Source of the DNA: Aquabacterium sp. J223
GTDB lineage: Bacteria > Pseudomonadota > Gammaproteobacteria > Burkholderiales > Burkholderiaceae_C
Reading direction: 5' to 3'
Assembly (NCBI RefSeq): GCF_024666615.1
Contig: NZ_CP088297.1
Span: 2,790,001-2,854,000, forward strand
DNA: 64,000 nucleotides
Made by a program: the position numbers and the translations under genes. This document shows, piece by piece, positions 53,946 through 64,000 of the stretch (position 1 is the first letter of the stretch; every line of letters begins with the position of its first letter). Under the pieces are notes generated by a model, which worked only from the letters and a program-made list of their open reading frames with translations, ran no database searches and was not told the DNA's origin.

Positions 53946-55046
53946 ATGCCCGCTGCCATCCCCGAATCCCAGCTGCTCCAGGCGCTGTCCACCGTGCCCG
54001 ACCCCCAGGGCGGCGCCGACTTCGTGACGGCCAGGCGCATCAAGCAGCTGACCATCGGCCCCGACGGCGATGTCGCCTTCGAGCTGGAGCTGGGCTACCC
54101 GGCGCGCAGCCGCCATGCGGCGCTGCGCTCGGCGCTGGTGGCCGCCGCCCGCAGCGTGCCGGGCGTGGCCAACGTCAGCGTCGCCATCACGACCCGGGTG
54201 GTGGCGCATGCCGTGCAGCGCGGCGTGCAGCTGCTGCCCGGCGTGAAGAACATCATCGCCGTGGCCTCGGGCAAGGGCGGCGTGGGCAAGAGCACCACCG
54301 CCGCCAACCTGGCGCTGGCGCTGCAGGCCGAAGGCGCCAGCGTGGGCGTGCTCGACGCCGACATCTACGGCCCCAGCCAGCCGATGATGCTGGGCGCCAG
54401 CGGCCGGCCCGAGAGCACGGACGGCCAGACCATGGCGCCGCTGATCGGCCACGGCCTGAAGGTGATGTCCATCGGCTTCCTGGTCGAGCCCGACCAGGCC
54501 ATGATCTGGCGCGGCCCGATGGCCACGCAGGCGCTGGACCAGCTGCTGCGGCAGACCCGCTGGGGCGACCTGGACTACCTGATCGTCGACATGCCGCCGG
54601 GCACCGGCGACATCGCGCTGACGCTGAGCCAGAAGGTGCCGCTGACCGGCGCGGTGATCGTCACCACACCGCAGGACATCGCGCTGCTGGACGCCCGCAA
54701 GGGCCTGAAGATGTTCGAGAAGGTGGACGTGCCCATCCTCGGCATCGTCGAGAACATGGCGGTGCACGTGTGCTCGAACTGCGGCCACGCCGAGCACATC
54801 TTCGGCGCCGAGGGCGGCCGGCGCATGGCGGCCGAGTACGGCGTGCCCTACCTGGCCGGGCTGCCGCTGGCGCGCTCGATCCGCGAGCAGTCGGACGCCG
54901 GCCGGCCGCCGGTGGTGGCCGAACCCGAGGGCGAGATCGCCGGGTTGTACCTGGGCCTGGCGCAGAAGGTGGCCGCCGGCATCGCCGAGAAGGCGAAGGA
55001 CTACAGCGCCAAGTTCCCGACCATCACCGTCTCCAAGACCACCTGA
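53946..55046 (+). CDS. apbC: Iron-sulfur cluster carrier ApbC (Mrp/NBP35 family)
   Basis: 366 residues. An N-terminal MIP18/DUF59 domain (LLQALSTVPDPQGGADFVTA) is followed by the deviant Walker A P-loop IAVASGKGGVGKSTTAANLA, then VLDADIYGPSQPMMLG, LIVDMPPGTGDIALTLSQKV and the cluster-binding C-x-x-C in VHVCSNCGHAEHIFG. It assembles and transfers [4Fe-4S] clusters in the cytosol with ATP. Complete and standard length; ATG at 53946. Confidence 0.95.
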   Translation: MPAAIPESQLLQALSTVPDPQGGADFVTARRIKQLTIGPDGDVAFELELGYPARSRHAALRSALVAAARSVPGVANVSVAITTRVVAHAVQRGVQLLPGVKNIIAVASGKGGVGKSTTAANLALALQAEGASVGVLDADIYGPSQPMMLGASGRPESTDGQTMAPLIGHGLKVMSIGFLVEPDQAMIWRGPMATQALDQLLRQTRWGDLDYLIVDMPPGTGDIALTLSQKVPLTGAVIVTTPQDIALLDARKGLKMFEKVDVPILGIVENMAVHVCSNCGHAEHIFGAEGGRRMAAEYGVPYLAGLPLARSIREQSDAGRPPVVAEPEGEIAGLYLGLAQKVAAGIAEKAKDYSAKFPTITVSKTT

Positions 55047-55137
55047 GGCGGCCCGCGCACGGGGCGCGGCGTGCGGGCACGGTGGCTGCCCGGGCGGGGC
55101 TCATCGACTCTCACCGCGTCAGCCACGCGCACCGATC

Positions 55138-55482
55138 ATGATCAAGGCCTTGCTCCTCGCCGCCGCGGCGACCGCTTCCCTCGGACTGGCCGGCTGCCAG
55201 CGCAGCGACACCGGCAGCAACGCCGAGGTGGGGGCCGGCAACACCGGCGGCCTGTCCAACCAGAGCCCGACCGCCGGCACCGGCACGACGGTGAATTCGG
55301 ACAACCGCGCCGGCGAATCGAGCCCATCGGCGTCGACCGGCCCGGCCAACGGCTCGACCGCGATCGGCGGCATGACCGGCGGCGCGGGCACCGGCGGCGG
55401 TGGCGGCTCGAGCGGCGGCAGCACCCCGGCGCCGACCGCCGGCGACGGCGCCACGGCGCCCGGGACCGCCGCTTCGCGCTGA
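55138..55482 (+). CDS. Small lipoprotein with a Gly/Ser/Thr-rich mature region
   Basis: 114 residues. Lipoprotein signal peptide MIKALLLAAAATASLGLAGC with lipobox LAGC (lipidated Cys20). The mature part is low-complexity: TGSNAEVGAGNTGGLSNQSP, GGGGGSSGGSTPAPTAG. No domain. Expected in the outer or inner membrane facing the periplasm (residue +2 is Gln, which favours the outer membrane). It is convergent with the kinase gene 4 nt away. Confidence 0.78.
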   Translation: MIKALLLAAAATASLGLAGCQRSDTGSNAEVGAGNTGGLSNQSPTAGTGTTVNSDNRAGESSPSASTGPANGSTAIGGMTGGAGTGGGGGSSGGSTPAPTAGDGATAPGTAASR

Positions 55483-55486
55483 CGCC

Positions 55487-57465
55487 TCAGGCCGCCGCGG
55501 GCAGCCAGACGGTGAACACCGCGCCGCCGGCATCGCCCGGCGCGGCGGTGATGTCGCCGCCGTAGCGCTCCAGCAGGCTGCGGCTGATCCACAGGCCGAG
55601 GCCGGTGCCGTCCTTCTTCGTCGTGACGAAGGGCTGGAACAGGCTGCGCGCGACCTCGGGCGCCAGGCCCGGCCCGCTGTCGGCGATGTCCAGCGCCAGC
55701 CGGCCGTCGGCCGCGTCGCGGCTGGCCAGCAGCAGCCGGCCGCCCTCCGGCATGGCCTGCACCGCGTTGACCAGCAGGTTGACCAGCACCTGCTGCAGTT
55801 CCTGTCGGTTGACGCCGGCCGGGCGCGTCGCGCCGCGGCGGCGCGCCAGCGCGATGCGGCTGCGACCGAGCAGGTGGCCCACCAGCACCAGGCTGTCGTC
55901 CAGCGCCTGCTCCACGTCTACCGCGTCGACGTATCCCGCGTAGTCGGTCGGCCGGGCGAACTGCAGCAGCCGCGTCACGATGAGGCGCATGCGCTCGATC
56001 TGCGCATCGGCCAGCGCCAGCTCCGCCCGCACCGGCTCGCCGGCGGGCCCGAGCAGTTCGCGCGCGAGGTCGAGGTTGCCCTGGATCACCGCGATCGGGT
56101 TGTTCACCTCGTGCGCGATGCTGGCGGTGAGCTGGCCGATGGCGGCCAGCTTCTCGCTGCGCACCAGCTGCTGCTGCGCGGTCTGCAGCTCGGCGGTGCG
56201 CTCGATCACCTTGCGGTCGAGCTCGTCGCGCGATCGCTCCAGCGCCCGGCGCTGCTCGTCCAGCGTGTCGAGCAGGTGGTCGAAGTGGCGGGCCAGGCGG
56301 CCGATCTCGTCGTCGGTCTCGACGCGGCCCACCCGGGCGTCCGCGGCGCCGCCTTCGACCTGCGCCATGGTCTGCGCCATGCGTTCCAGCGGGCGGAAGA
56401 TGTCGCGCGCCCAGCGCAGGCTGAACCAGGCGGCGGCGATCATCACGGTGAAGAAGATGACGCCGATGGCGGCCAGCATGGCCAGCTTGACCGCCGTGAA
56501 CGGCCGCTCCAGGTAGCCGACGTAGAGCATGCCGACGCGGCGCTGCTCCCGGTCGGCCAGCGGCAGGTAGCCGCTGACGTACCAGTCGTCGACGACGAAG
56601 GCGCGGCCCAGCCAGGTCTGCCCGCGGTCGAGCACCGCCTCGCGCACCGCGGCCGACACCCGCGTGCCGATGGCCCGGTCGTCGGAGCCGAAGAGGCGCA
56701 CGTTGGTGGCGATGCGCACGTCGTCGAGGAACAGCGTGGCCGTGCCCTGGCTGCCGAAGGGCAACGAGCCGGGCGGGTAGACGATCTCGTTCAGGTGGTC
56801 GACCAGCCCGAGGTTGCGGTTGAGCAGCACACCGCCCTGCAGGTGCCCGAGCAGGCGGCCGTCGGCCGCCTGCACCGGCGCGCGGGCGATCAGCACCAGC
56901 GCGCGGTCCTCGACCTGCGGGCCACCGGGGGCGGCGTTGGGCGTCGTCAGCACCTGGATCGCCCGCGGCGCCAGCTGCGGCGCGATGCGGCGAAGCTGGC
57001 CCACGCTGAGCAGCGCCACCGAGGCCTGCGTGCCGGTGGCGTCAGCGGCCAGCTGCGGCATCGGCTCGTCGGCCGGCGACAACGCCAGCCCGTCGTCGCC
57101 GACCCACAGCCGGGCCTCGGGCGTCAGCAGGTTGAGGAAGTCCAGGCCATAACGCTGGCGCCCCTCCCGCAGCAGCCGCTGCACCGCGGACGGCTCCGCC
57201 AGCGAGGCCACCAGCCGGTGCGAGCCGGCCACCGCCTGCGTGCCCGAGCCCACCTCGGACAGCACGCGGTCGAAGTAGCCCTGCGCCACCGCGAGGTCGG
57301 AACGCACCTTGTCGATCAGCAGCCGGTCGACCGCCGCGTTGCCCCACAGCAGCAGCAGCACGCCGAGCAGCGGCAGCACCACCAGCAGCGGCAGCAGGAC
57401 CAGGGCCAGCAGCTTGTGGCGGACGGACACGCTGGCGCGCGCCGGCCAGGGGCGCCACCACCGCG

Positions 57466-57478
<13 letters not shown>
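55487..57478 (-). CDS. Membrane sensor histidine kinase of the formate-dehydrogenase-linked two-component system
   Basis: 663 residues. Two membrane helices flank a periplasmic sensor of about 270 residues: KLLALVLLPLLVVLPLLGVL near the N-terminus and LAMLAAIGVIFFTVMIAAAW near residue 335. The sensor has cache-like features (LDFLNLLTPEARLWVGDDG, TLFLDDVRIATNVRLFGSD, VVDDWYVSGYLPLADREQRR). HAMP, coiled coil, then HisKA with His in ITASIAHEVNNPIAVIQGNL and HATPase_c with LVNLLVNAVQAMPEGG, DSGPGL and GTGLGLWISRSLLERYGG. The NtrB-like HEVNNP dimer motif fits pairing with the sigma-54 regulator. Its ATG lies inside the end of that gene (13-nt overlap). The ligand is unknown. Confidence 0.9.
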
Positions 57479-58822
<1,344 letters not shown>

Positions 58823-58896
58823 GTGGTCAGAGGCTACCGGATGCGTCCACTGTCGGCCGACCGCCACAGCGGGCCATGCGTACGCAGTTCCCCTTA

Positions 58897-58933
58897 CGAC
58901 AACTTGTCGCAACGGCCCCGCGACAAGTTGGCG
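58897..58933. promoter_or_regulatory. Tandem palindromes, putative activator sites for the sigma-54 regulator
   Basis: CGACAA-C-TTGTCG (58897-58909, perfect) and CGACAA-G-TTGGCG (58921-58933, one mismatch), centres 24 bp apart. They lie 56-92 bp upstream of the -24/-12-like site, the distance expected for enhancer-binding protein sites. The half-site repetition and symmetry match binding of a Fis-type HTH dimer. Confidence 0.7.
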
Positions 58934-58988
58934 CCGGCCGCTCGCGGCCCGCCCGGCCACCGGGGTGGACTCCGCAAGGGGCGACGGC

Positions 58989-59004
58989 TGGCACGTGTCT
59001 TTCC
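58989..59004 (+). promoter_or_regulatory. Putative -24/-12 (sigma-54) promoter of fdnGHI
   Basis: TGGCACGTGTCTTTCC: the -24 half TGGCACG matches the consensus exactly, and the -12 half (TTTCC) differs from TTGCW at two positions. It is 105 nt before the fdnG start and downstream of the tandem palindromes. Confidence 0.6.
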
Positions 59005-59108
59005 CGCCGCCCGCCGCCCGGTCGACGCCCTCCTAAGAAAAAGCCCTGATGCCCTTGCGCGCGGGATCCAGGCACAACCGGGTCATCTCGTCGAGGAGAG
59101 CACATCCC

Positions 59109-62100
59109 ATGGACATGAACCGGAGGCATTTCTTCCGGGTGAGCGGCGCGGGGCTGGTCGGCTCCAGCCTGGTCGCGTTGGGCTTCTCGCCCACGCAGGC
59201 GCTGGCGGAAACCCGCCACTTCAAGCTCGCCCGGACCACCGAAACCCGCAACACCTGCCCGTACTGCTCGGTCGGGTGCGGCGTCGTGATGTACAGCCTG
59301 GGCGACAAGTCCAAGAACGTCACGTCGGAGATCATCCACATCGAGGGCGACCCCGACCACCCCGTCAACCGCGGCACGCTGTGCCCCAAGGGCGCCGGCC
59401 TGCTCGACTTCGTCCACAGCCCCAACCGGCTGAAGTACCCCGAGGTGCGCGAGCCCGGCAGCAAGGAATGGAAGCGGGTGTCCTGGAACGACGCGCTCAC
59501 CCGCATCACCGCGCTGATGAAGGCCGACCGCGACGCCAACTTCCAGGCCACCACGGCCGACGGCAAGGTGGTCAACCGCTGGACCAGCACCGGCATGCTG
59601 TGCGCGTCCGCCTCCTCCAACGAATCGGGCTACATCACCCACAAGGCGATGCGCAGCCTGGGGATGCTCGTATTCGACAACCAGGCCCGTGTTTGACACG
59701 GCCCGACGGTGGCCAGTCTGGCCCCGACGTTCGGCCGCGGCGCGATGACCAACCACTGGGTGGACATCAAGAACGCTGACCTGGTGCTCATCATGGGCGG
59801 CAATGCCGCCGAGGCCCACCCCTGCGGTTTCAAGTGGGTGATCGAGGCGCGCAACCACAACAAGGCGCGCCTGGTGGTGGTCGACCCGCGCTTCACCCGC
59901 TCGGCCGCGATGGCCGACTACTACGCGCCCATCCGCGCCGGCTCGGACATCGCCTTCCTCGGCGGCGTCATCCACTACCTGCTGTCCAACGACAAGATCC
60001 AGCACGAGTACGTCAAGCACTACACCAACGCCAGCTTCATCGTCGGCGAGGCCTACGGCTTCCAGGACGGGTTGTTCAGCGGCTACAACGAGGGCCGCCG
60101 CAACTACGACAACAAGAGCTGGGGCTACGAGCTGGACGAGCAGGGCTACGCCAAGGTCGACCCGACGCTGCAGCACGAGCGCTGCGTCATGCAGGTCATG
60201 AAGCGGCACTTCAGCCGCTACACGCCGGAGCTGGTCAGCCGCATCACCGGCACGCCGCAGGACCAGTTCATCAAGGTGTGCGAGGCCATCGCCAGCACCA
60301 GCACGCCCGACCGCACGATGACCATCATGTACGCCCTGGGCTGGACGCAGCACAGCCAGGGCTCCGAGATGATCCGCACGGCGGCCATCGTGCAGCTGCT
60401 GCTGGGCAACATCGGCGTGCCGGGCGGCGGCATGAACGCGCTGCGCGGCCACTCCAACATCCAGGGCCTGACGGACCTGGGCCTGCTGTCGAACTCGCTG
60501 CCCGGCTACCTGTCGCTGGCCCGCGAGACCGAGCAGGACCTGGAGACCTACTACAAGCCGCGCGCGCTGAAGCCCCTGCGTCCCAACCAGATGAGCTTCT
60601 GGCAGAACTACCCGAAGTTCTTCGTCAGCCTGCAGAAGGCGTGGTGGGGCAACGCGGCGACGGCGGAGAACCAGTGGGCCTTCCACTACCTGCCGAAGAT
60701 CGACAAGGTCTACGACGTGCTGCAGGCCTTCGAGATGATGAACCAGGGGCAGCTCAACGGCTACATCTGCCAGGGCTTCAACCCGGTGGGTTCCTTCCCG
60801 GACAAGAAGAAGGTGGTCGACGGGCTGTCGAAGCTCAAGTTCCTGGTCACCATCGACCCGCTGGTCACCGAGACCAGCGAGTTCTGGCGCAACTTCGGCG
60901 AGCACCACGACGTCAAGCCCGAGGACATCCAGACCACGGTGTTCCGCCTGCCGTCGACCTGCTTCGCGGAGGAGGACGGCTCGCTGACCAACTCCGGCCG
61001 CTGGCTGCAGTGGCACTGGAAGGGCGCCGAGCCGCCCGGCGAGGCCAAGCCCGACCCGGAGATCATCGCCGAGCTGTTCACCCGGCTGCGCGCGGCCTAC
61101 GCCAAGGACGGCGGCGCCTTCCCCGACCCCATCGTCAACCTGACCTGGCCCTACCGGAAGCCGACCAGCCCCTCTCCCGAGGAGCTGGCGATGGAGTACA
61201 ACGGCCGCGCCATCACCGACCTCGTCGACCCGAAGGACGCGACCAAGGTGCTGGCCCGTGCCGGCGAGCAACTGCCCGGCTTCGGCCTGCTGCGCGACGA
61301 CGGCAGCACGTCGGCCGGCTGCTGGATCTACACCGGCGCCTGGACGCAGGCCGGCAACCAGATGGCCCGGCGCGACAACGCCGACCCCTGGGGCATCGGC
61401 CAGACGCTGAACTGGGCCTGGGCCTGGCCGGCGAACCGGCGCATCCTCTACAACGCCGCCTCCACCGACCCCACCGGCAAGCCGTGGATCGCCAAGCGCA
61501 CGCTGGTGCGCTGGAACGGCCAGCGCTGGGCCGGCGCCGACGTGCCGGACATCCGGCCCGACGCCAACCCGGCCGACGCCGACCGGGTGCAGCCGTTCAT
61601 CATGACGGCCGAGGGCGTGGCCCGCATGTTCGCGCCCACCGGCATGGCCGAGGGCCCGCTGCCGGAGCACTACGAGCCCTTCGAGTCGCCGCTGGCGAAC
61701 AACCCGATGCACCCGAACAACCCCAAGGCGCGGGCCAACCCTGCGGCGCGGGTGTTCAAGGGCGACCTGGAGCGCATGGGCCTGCCGAAGGACTTCCCGT
61801 ACGTCGCCACCAGCTACCGGCTGACCGAGCACTTCCACTACTGGACGAAGAACGTCAAGACCAGCGCCATCATCCAGCCGGAGCAGTTCGTCGAGATCGG
61901 CGAGGAGCTGGCCAAGGAGAAGGGCATCGCCAACGGCGACACGGTCAAGGTGTCGAGCAAGCGCGGCTTCATCAAGGCCAAGGCCGTGGTGACCAAGCGC
62001 CTGCGCACCCTGCAGGTCGACGGGCAGAAGGTGCACACCGTCGGCCTGCCCAACCACTGGGGCTTCGTCGGGGTGGCCAAGCCGGGCTACCTGGTCAACA

Positions 62101-62180
62101 CGCTGACGCCGTTCGTCGGGGACGCCAACACGCAGACGCCCGAGTACAAGAGCTTCACCGTGAACATCGAAAGGGCGTAA
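59109..62180 (+). CDS. fdnG: Formate dehydrogenase-N/O catalytic subunit, selenocysteine-containing
   Basis: 1023 residues with an in-frame UGA at 59694-59696 (codon 196) read as selenocysteine. Flanks are NQARV-U-HGPTVASLAPTFGR, exactly the FdnG/FdoG context. Tat signal MNRRHFFRVSGAGLVGSSLV (start 59109 or 59115). N-terminal [4Fe-4S] cysteines in NTCPYCSVGCGVV and GTLCPKG. Mo/W-bis-MGD domains follow, with LVLIMGGNAAEAHP, RLVVVDPRFTRSAAMADYYA and a C-terminal MGD-binding segment NHWGFVG. It oxidises formate in the periplasm to CO2, passing electrons to FdnH. GAGGAGAG ribosome site. The sequence is otherwise uninterrupted and of normal length. Confidence 0.95.
59694..59735 (+). promoter_or_regulatory. 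UGA selenocysteine codon and SECIS-like stem-loop
   Basis: After UGA, an apical hairpin GGCC-AGUCU-GGCC (59711-59723) sits on a lower stem formed by GCC-c-GA (59701-59706) and UC-GGC (59731-59735). The AGUCU loop and its distance from the UGA match the E. coli fdnG/fdhF SECIS elements recognised by SelB. Confidence 0.85.
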
Positions 62181-62183
62181 GCG

Positions 62184-63125
62184 ATGTCCTCCCTGCAATC
62201 CCTCGACATCGCGCTGCGCTCCGCGACCACCACGCCGACGCCGCAGGCGCGCAAGAACGTCGAGGTCGCCAAACTCATCGACGTCTCCTCCTGCATCGGC
62301 TGCAAGGCCTGCCAGGTGGCGTGCATGGAGTGGAACGACCTGCGCGACGACGTCGGCGACACCGTGGGCACCTACGACAACCCGCGCGACCTGACGCCTC
62401 AGTCGTGGACGGTGATGCGCTTCTCCGAGGTGGAAACCGAGGAGAACCGGCTGCAGTGGCTGATCCGCAAGGACGGCTGCATGCACTGCGAGGACCCGGG
62501 CTGCCTGAAGAGCTGCCCGGCCCCGGGCGCCATCGTCAAGTACACCAACGGCATCGTCGACTTCATCAGCGAGAACTGCGTCGGCTGCGGCAACTGCGTC
62601 ATCGGCTGCCCGTTCGACGTGCCGCGGCTGTCGAAGGAGGACAGCAAGGCCTACAAGTGCTCGCTGTGCTCCGACCGCGTCGGCGTCGGCCTGGAGCCGG
62701 CCTGCGTCAAGGCCTGCCCCACCGGCGCCATCCGCTTCGGCAGCAAGGAGGACATGCTGGACTACGGCGCCGAGCGGGTGACCGACCTGAAGGAGCGCGG
62801 CTTCGACAAGGCCGGCGTCTACGACCCGGCCGGTGTCGGCGGCACGCACGTGGTCTACGTGCTGCAGCACGCCGACAAGCCGGGCCTGTACCACGGCCTG
62901 CCGGAGAACCCGACCATCAGCCCGATGGTCTCGCTGTGGAAGGGCGTGGCCAAGCCGCTGGCGGTGGCGGCCATGGTCGGCGCCGCGGTGGCTGGCTTCT
63001 TCCATTACATGAAGGTCGGTCCGGTGGAAGCGAAGGACGACAACGACGACGCGCCGCGACCGGCCGATGCCAAGGCCGACGAGGTGATCGACGGCACCGG
63101 CCATTCGCCCCGCACGCCGGCCTGA
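62184..63125 (+). CDS. fdnH: Formate dehydrogenase iron-sulfur (beta) subunit
   Basis: 313 residues. Four [4Fe-4S] motifs: [53 protein letters not shown] and [25 protein letters not shown] single C-terminal membrane helix ([20 protein letters not shown]) anchors it, with an acidic cytoplasmic or periplasmic tail. It relays electrons from FdnG to the cytochrome b subunit. Starts 3 nt after fdnG. Confidence 0.95.
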   Translation: MSSLQSLDIALRSATTTPTPQARKNVEVAKLIDVSSCIGCKACQVACMEWNDLRDDVGDTVGTYDNPRDLTPQSWTVMRFSEVETEENRLQWLIRKDGCMHCEDPGCLKSCPAPGAIVKYTNGIVDFISENCVGCGNCVIGCPFDVPRLSKEDSKAYKCSLCSDRVGVGLEPACVKACPTGAIRFGSKEDMLDYGAERVTDLKERGFDKAGVYDPAGVGGTHVVYVLQHADKPGLYHGLPENPTISPMVSLWKGVAKPLAVAAMVGAAVAGFFHYMKVGPVEAKDDNDDAPRPADAKADEVIDGTGHSPRTPA

Positions 63126-63137
63126 AGGAGAGCGACC

Positions 63138-63827
63138 ATGCCCCGCTACATCCAGCGCTACACCGACGGCCAGCGGCTCAACCACTGGCTGATCGCCCTG
63201 CTCTTCCTCTGCGCCGGCGCCTCCGGCCTGGCCTTCTTCCACCCCAGCCTGTTCTGGTTGTCCACCTTCTTCGGCGGTGGCACCTGGGCGCGCATCCTGC
63301 ACCCCTTCCTCGGGGTGGCGATGGCGCTGGCCTTCATCGGCCTGGCCGTGCGGCTGTGGCGGGAGAACCTGCTGCATTCGCACGACCGCGAATGGCTGCG
63401 CCACGCGCCGAAGATGCTGAAGGGCGACAAGGCCGGCATGCCGCCGGTCGGCAAGTACAACGCCGGGCAGAAGGCGGTGTTCTGGGTCTTCGTGGTGGCG
63501 CTGGCGGTGCTGCTCGTCACCGGCTTCATGTTCTGGCAGCCCTGGTTCGCACCGGCCTTCGCCATCCCGCTGCGCCGGGTGGCGGTGCTGCTGCACGCCA
63601 TCGCGGCCTTCGTGCTGGTGCTGGGCGTCATCGTCCACGTCTACGCGGCGATCTGGGTCAAGGGCACGGTGCGGGCGATGACCCGCGGCACGGTCAACGA
63701 GGGCTGGGCGCGCCAGAATCACCCGCTGTGGCACCGTGAGGTGACCCAACGCGCGGCCGCCGGCACGACGCCCGGTGTCACCCCCGGCCTCGGCCGTCCC
63801 CTGCCCCCCACCCGAAGCACGCCTTGA
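63138..63827 (+). CDS. fdnI: Formate dehydrogenase cytochrome b556 (gamma) subunit
   Basis: 229 residues, four membrane helices. Heme-b ligands are expected at His in RLNHWLIALLFLCAGASGLA, ARILHPFLGVAMALAFIGLA and VAVLLHAIAAFVLVLGVIVH, then VYAAIW. It passes electrons to quinone. The last 25 residues (AAAGTTPGVTPGLGRPLPPT) are a Pro/Thr-rich extension beyond the normal end. AAGGAG ribosome site, ATG at 63138. Confidence 0.93.
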   Translation: MPRYIQRYTDGQRLNHWLIALLFLCAGASGLAFFHPSLFWLSTFFGGGTWARILHPFLGVAMALAFIGLAVRLWRENLLHSHDREWLRHAPKMLKGDKAGMPPVGKYNAGQKAVFWVFVVALAVLLVTGFMFWQPWFAPAFAIPLRRVAVLLHAIAAFVLVLGVIVHVYAAIWVKGTVRAMTRGTVNEGWARQNHPLWHREVTQRAAAGTTPGVTPGLGRPLPPTRSTP

Positions 63828-64000
63828 GCCTTTCCTCCACCGCCCGGCTGCTGTCGCCGGAAGAGATCGCCGTCAACTCCGGCGAGCCGGCGCCCTTCCT
63901 CCGCCTGCCCGAGCGGGCCAGCGTCTTTGCCGACCGCGCGCTGCGCCTGCGGCAGCTGTCCGCCGGGCATGCGATGCGCGACTTCCTGCTCTTCGCGGCG
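63824..64000 (+). CDS. fdhE: Formate dehydrogenase accessory protein FdhE, truncated by the window end
   Basis: 59 codons visible, from a TTG at 63824 that overlaps the fdnI stop (TTGA). N-terminus LSPEEIAVNSGEPAPFLRLP, ERASVFADRALRLRQLSAGH matches the start of FdhE, a rubredoxin-like protein needed for activity of Tat-exported formate dehydrogenases. selA, selB and selC would be expected further downstream, but that is outside the window. Confidence 0.85.
   Translation, partial: MSLSSTARLLSPEEIAVNSGEPAPFLRLPERASVFADRALRLRQLSAGHAMRDFLLFAA

Noticed and set aside
59694-59696. Internal TGA in fdnG read as a nonsense mutation or a split gene
   Set aside because: Frame, flanking residues, codon position and the SECIS-like hairpin all match known selenocysteine formate dehydrogenases.
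58827-63749. A 1640-codon open frame on the minus strand across fdnGHI
   Set aside because: It is antisense to well-conserved genes, His/Gln/Arg-rich and without domains; long antisense frames are expected at this GC content.

Overview
The window is very GC-rich throughout and packed with genes on both strands. No rRNA, tRNA, integrase, transposase or CRISPR array is visible. The gene content points to a free-living betaproteobacterium of the Burkholderiales (Rubrivivax/Leptothrix-like, genus not assignable). It includes a Bv3F-type H-NS protein, a PEP-CTERM protein, a full Liv-type transporter with its own acyl-CoA ligase, an ssu sulfonate operon, a bacteriophytochrome module and a respiratory selenocysteine formate dehydrogenase.

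Layout. 1-9.7 kb: the 5' part of a very large DUF748 envelope protein (minus strand), an omega-aminotransferase, a translationally coupled methyltransferase/GtrA/GtrB-like/polytopic membrane protein cluster that resembles a gtrABC glycan-modification set, and a class I glutamine amidotransferase-like hydrolase. 9.7-16.9 kb: dusA, a chemoreceptor, a small unknown protein with its own terminator, a LysR regulator, a TraR/DksA zinc-finger protein and a PBP1A-like enzyme. 16.9-24.4 kb: a minus-strand livHMGF-fadD-livK operon, divergent from a TetR regulator with two near-identical palindromic operators between them. 24.4-32.7 kb: fumC, a Ku fragment next to a stand-alone LigD polymerase domain, copA/copZ, nnrD, a histidine phosphatase and two small membrane proteins. 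32.8-39.5 kb: an SDR-DoxX fusion with a DUF2269 protein, a Gly-rich protein, H-NS, a CysQ-like phosphatase and a YCII-VOC-ECF42 sigma cassette. 39.5-45.6 kb: sulfur acquisition (ssuADCBF, a serine hydrolase, sbp); ssuA and sbp share one promoter-region motif. 45.7-50.9 kb: bphO-bphP-response regulator-hybrid kinase, a red-light signalling module. 51-55.5 kb: a membrane protein, a PEP-CTERM glycerophosphodiesterase, an unknown protein, apbC and a small lipoprotein. 55.5-64 kb: a sigma-54 two-component system followed by fdnGHI-fdhE.

How the genes work together. The best-supported circuit is at the right end. A cache-type sensor kinase and a GAFTGA-containing sigma-54 activator lie divergent from formate dehydrogenase. 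Two tandem palindromes and a -24/-12-like site lie between them. The catalytic subunit carries an in-frame UGA at codon 196 followed by a SECIS-like hairpin, so it is a selenoprotein and not a broken gene.

Caution. At least eight conserved genes (dusA, fumC, copA, nnrD, the membrane protein at 32.1-32.7 kb, sbp, bphP and the sigma-54 regulator) each need one single-base correction, mostly in short homopolymers, to restore the family protein; the 3' end of ssuD probably needs one too. This pattern looks like residual sequencing error and not gene decay. I annotate them as genes with the probable indel position. The Ku fragment is different: most of the protein is missing.
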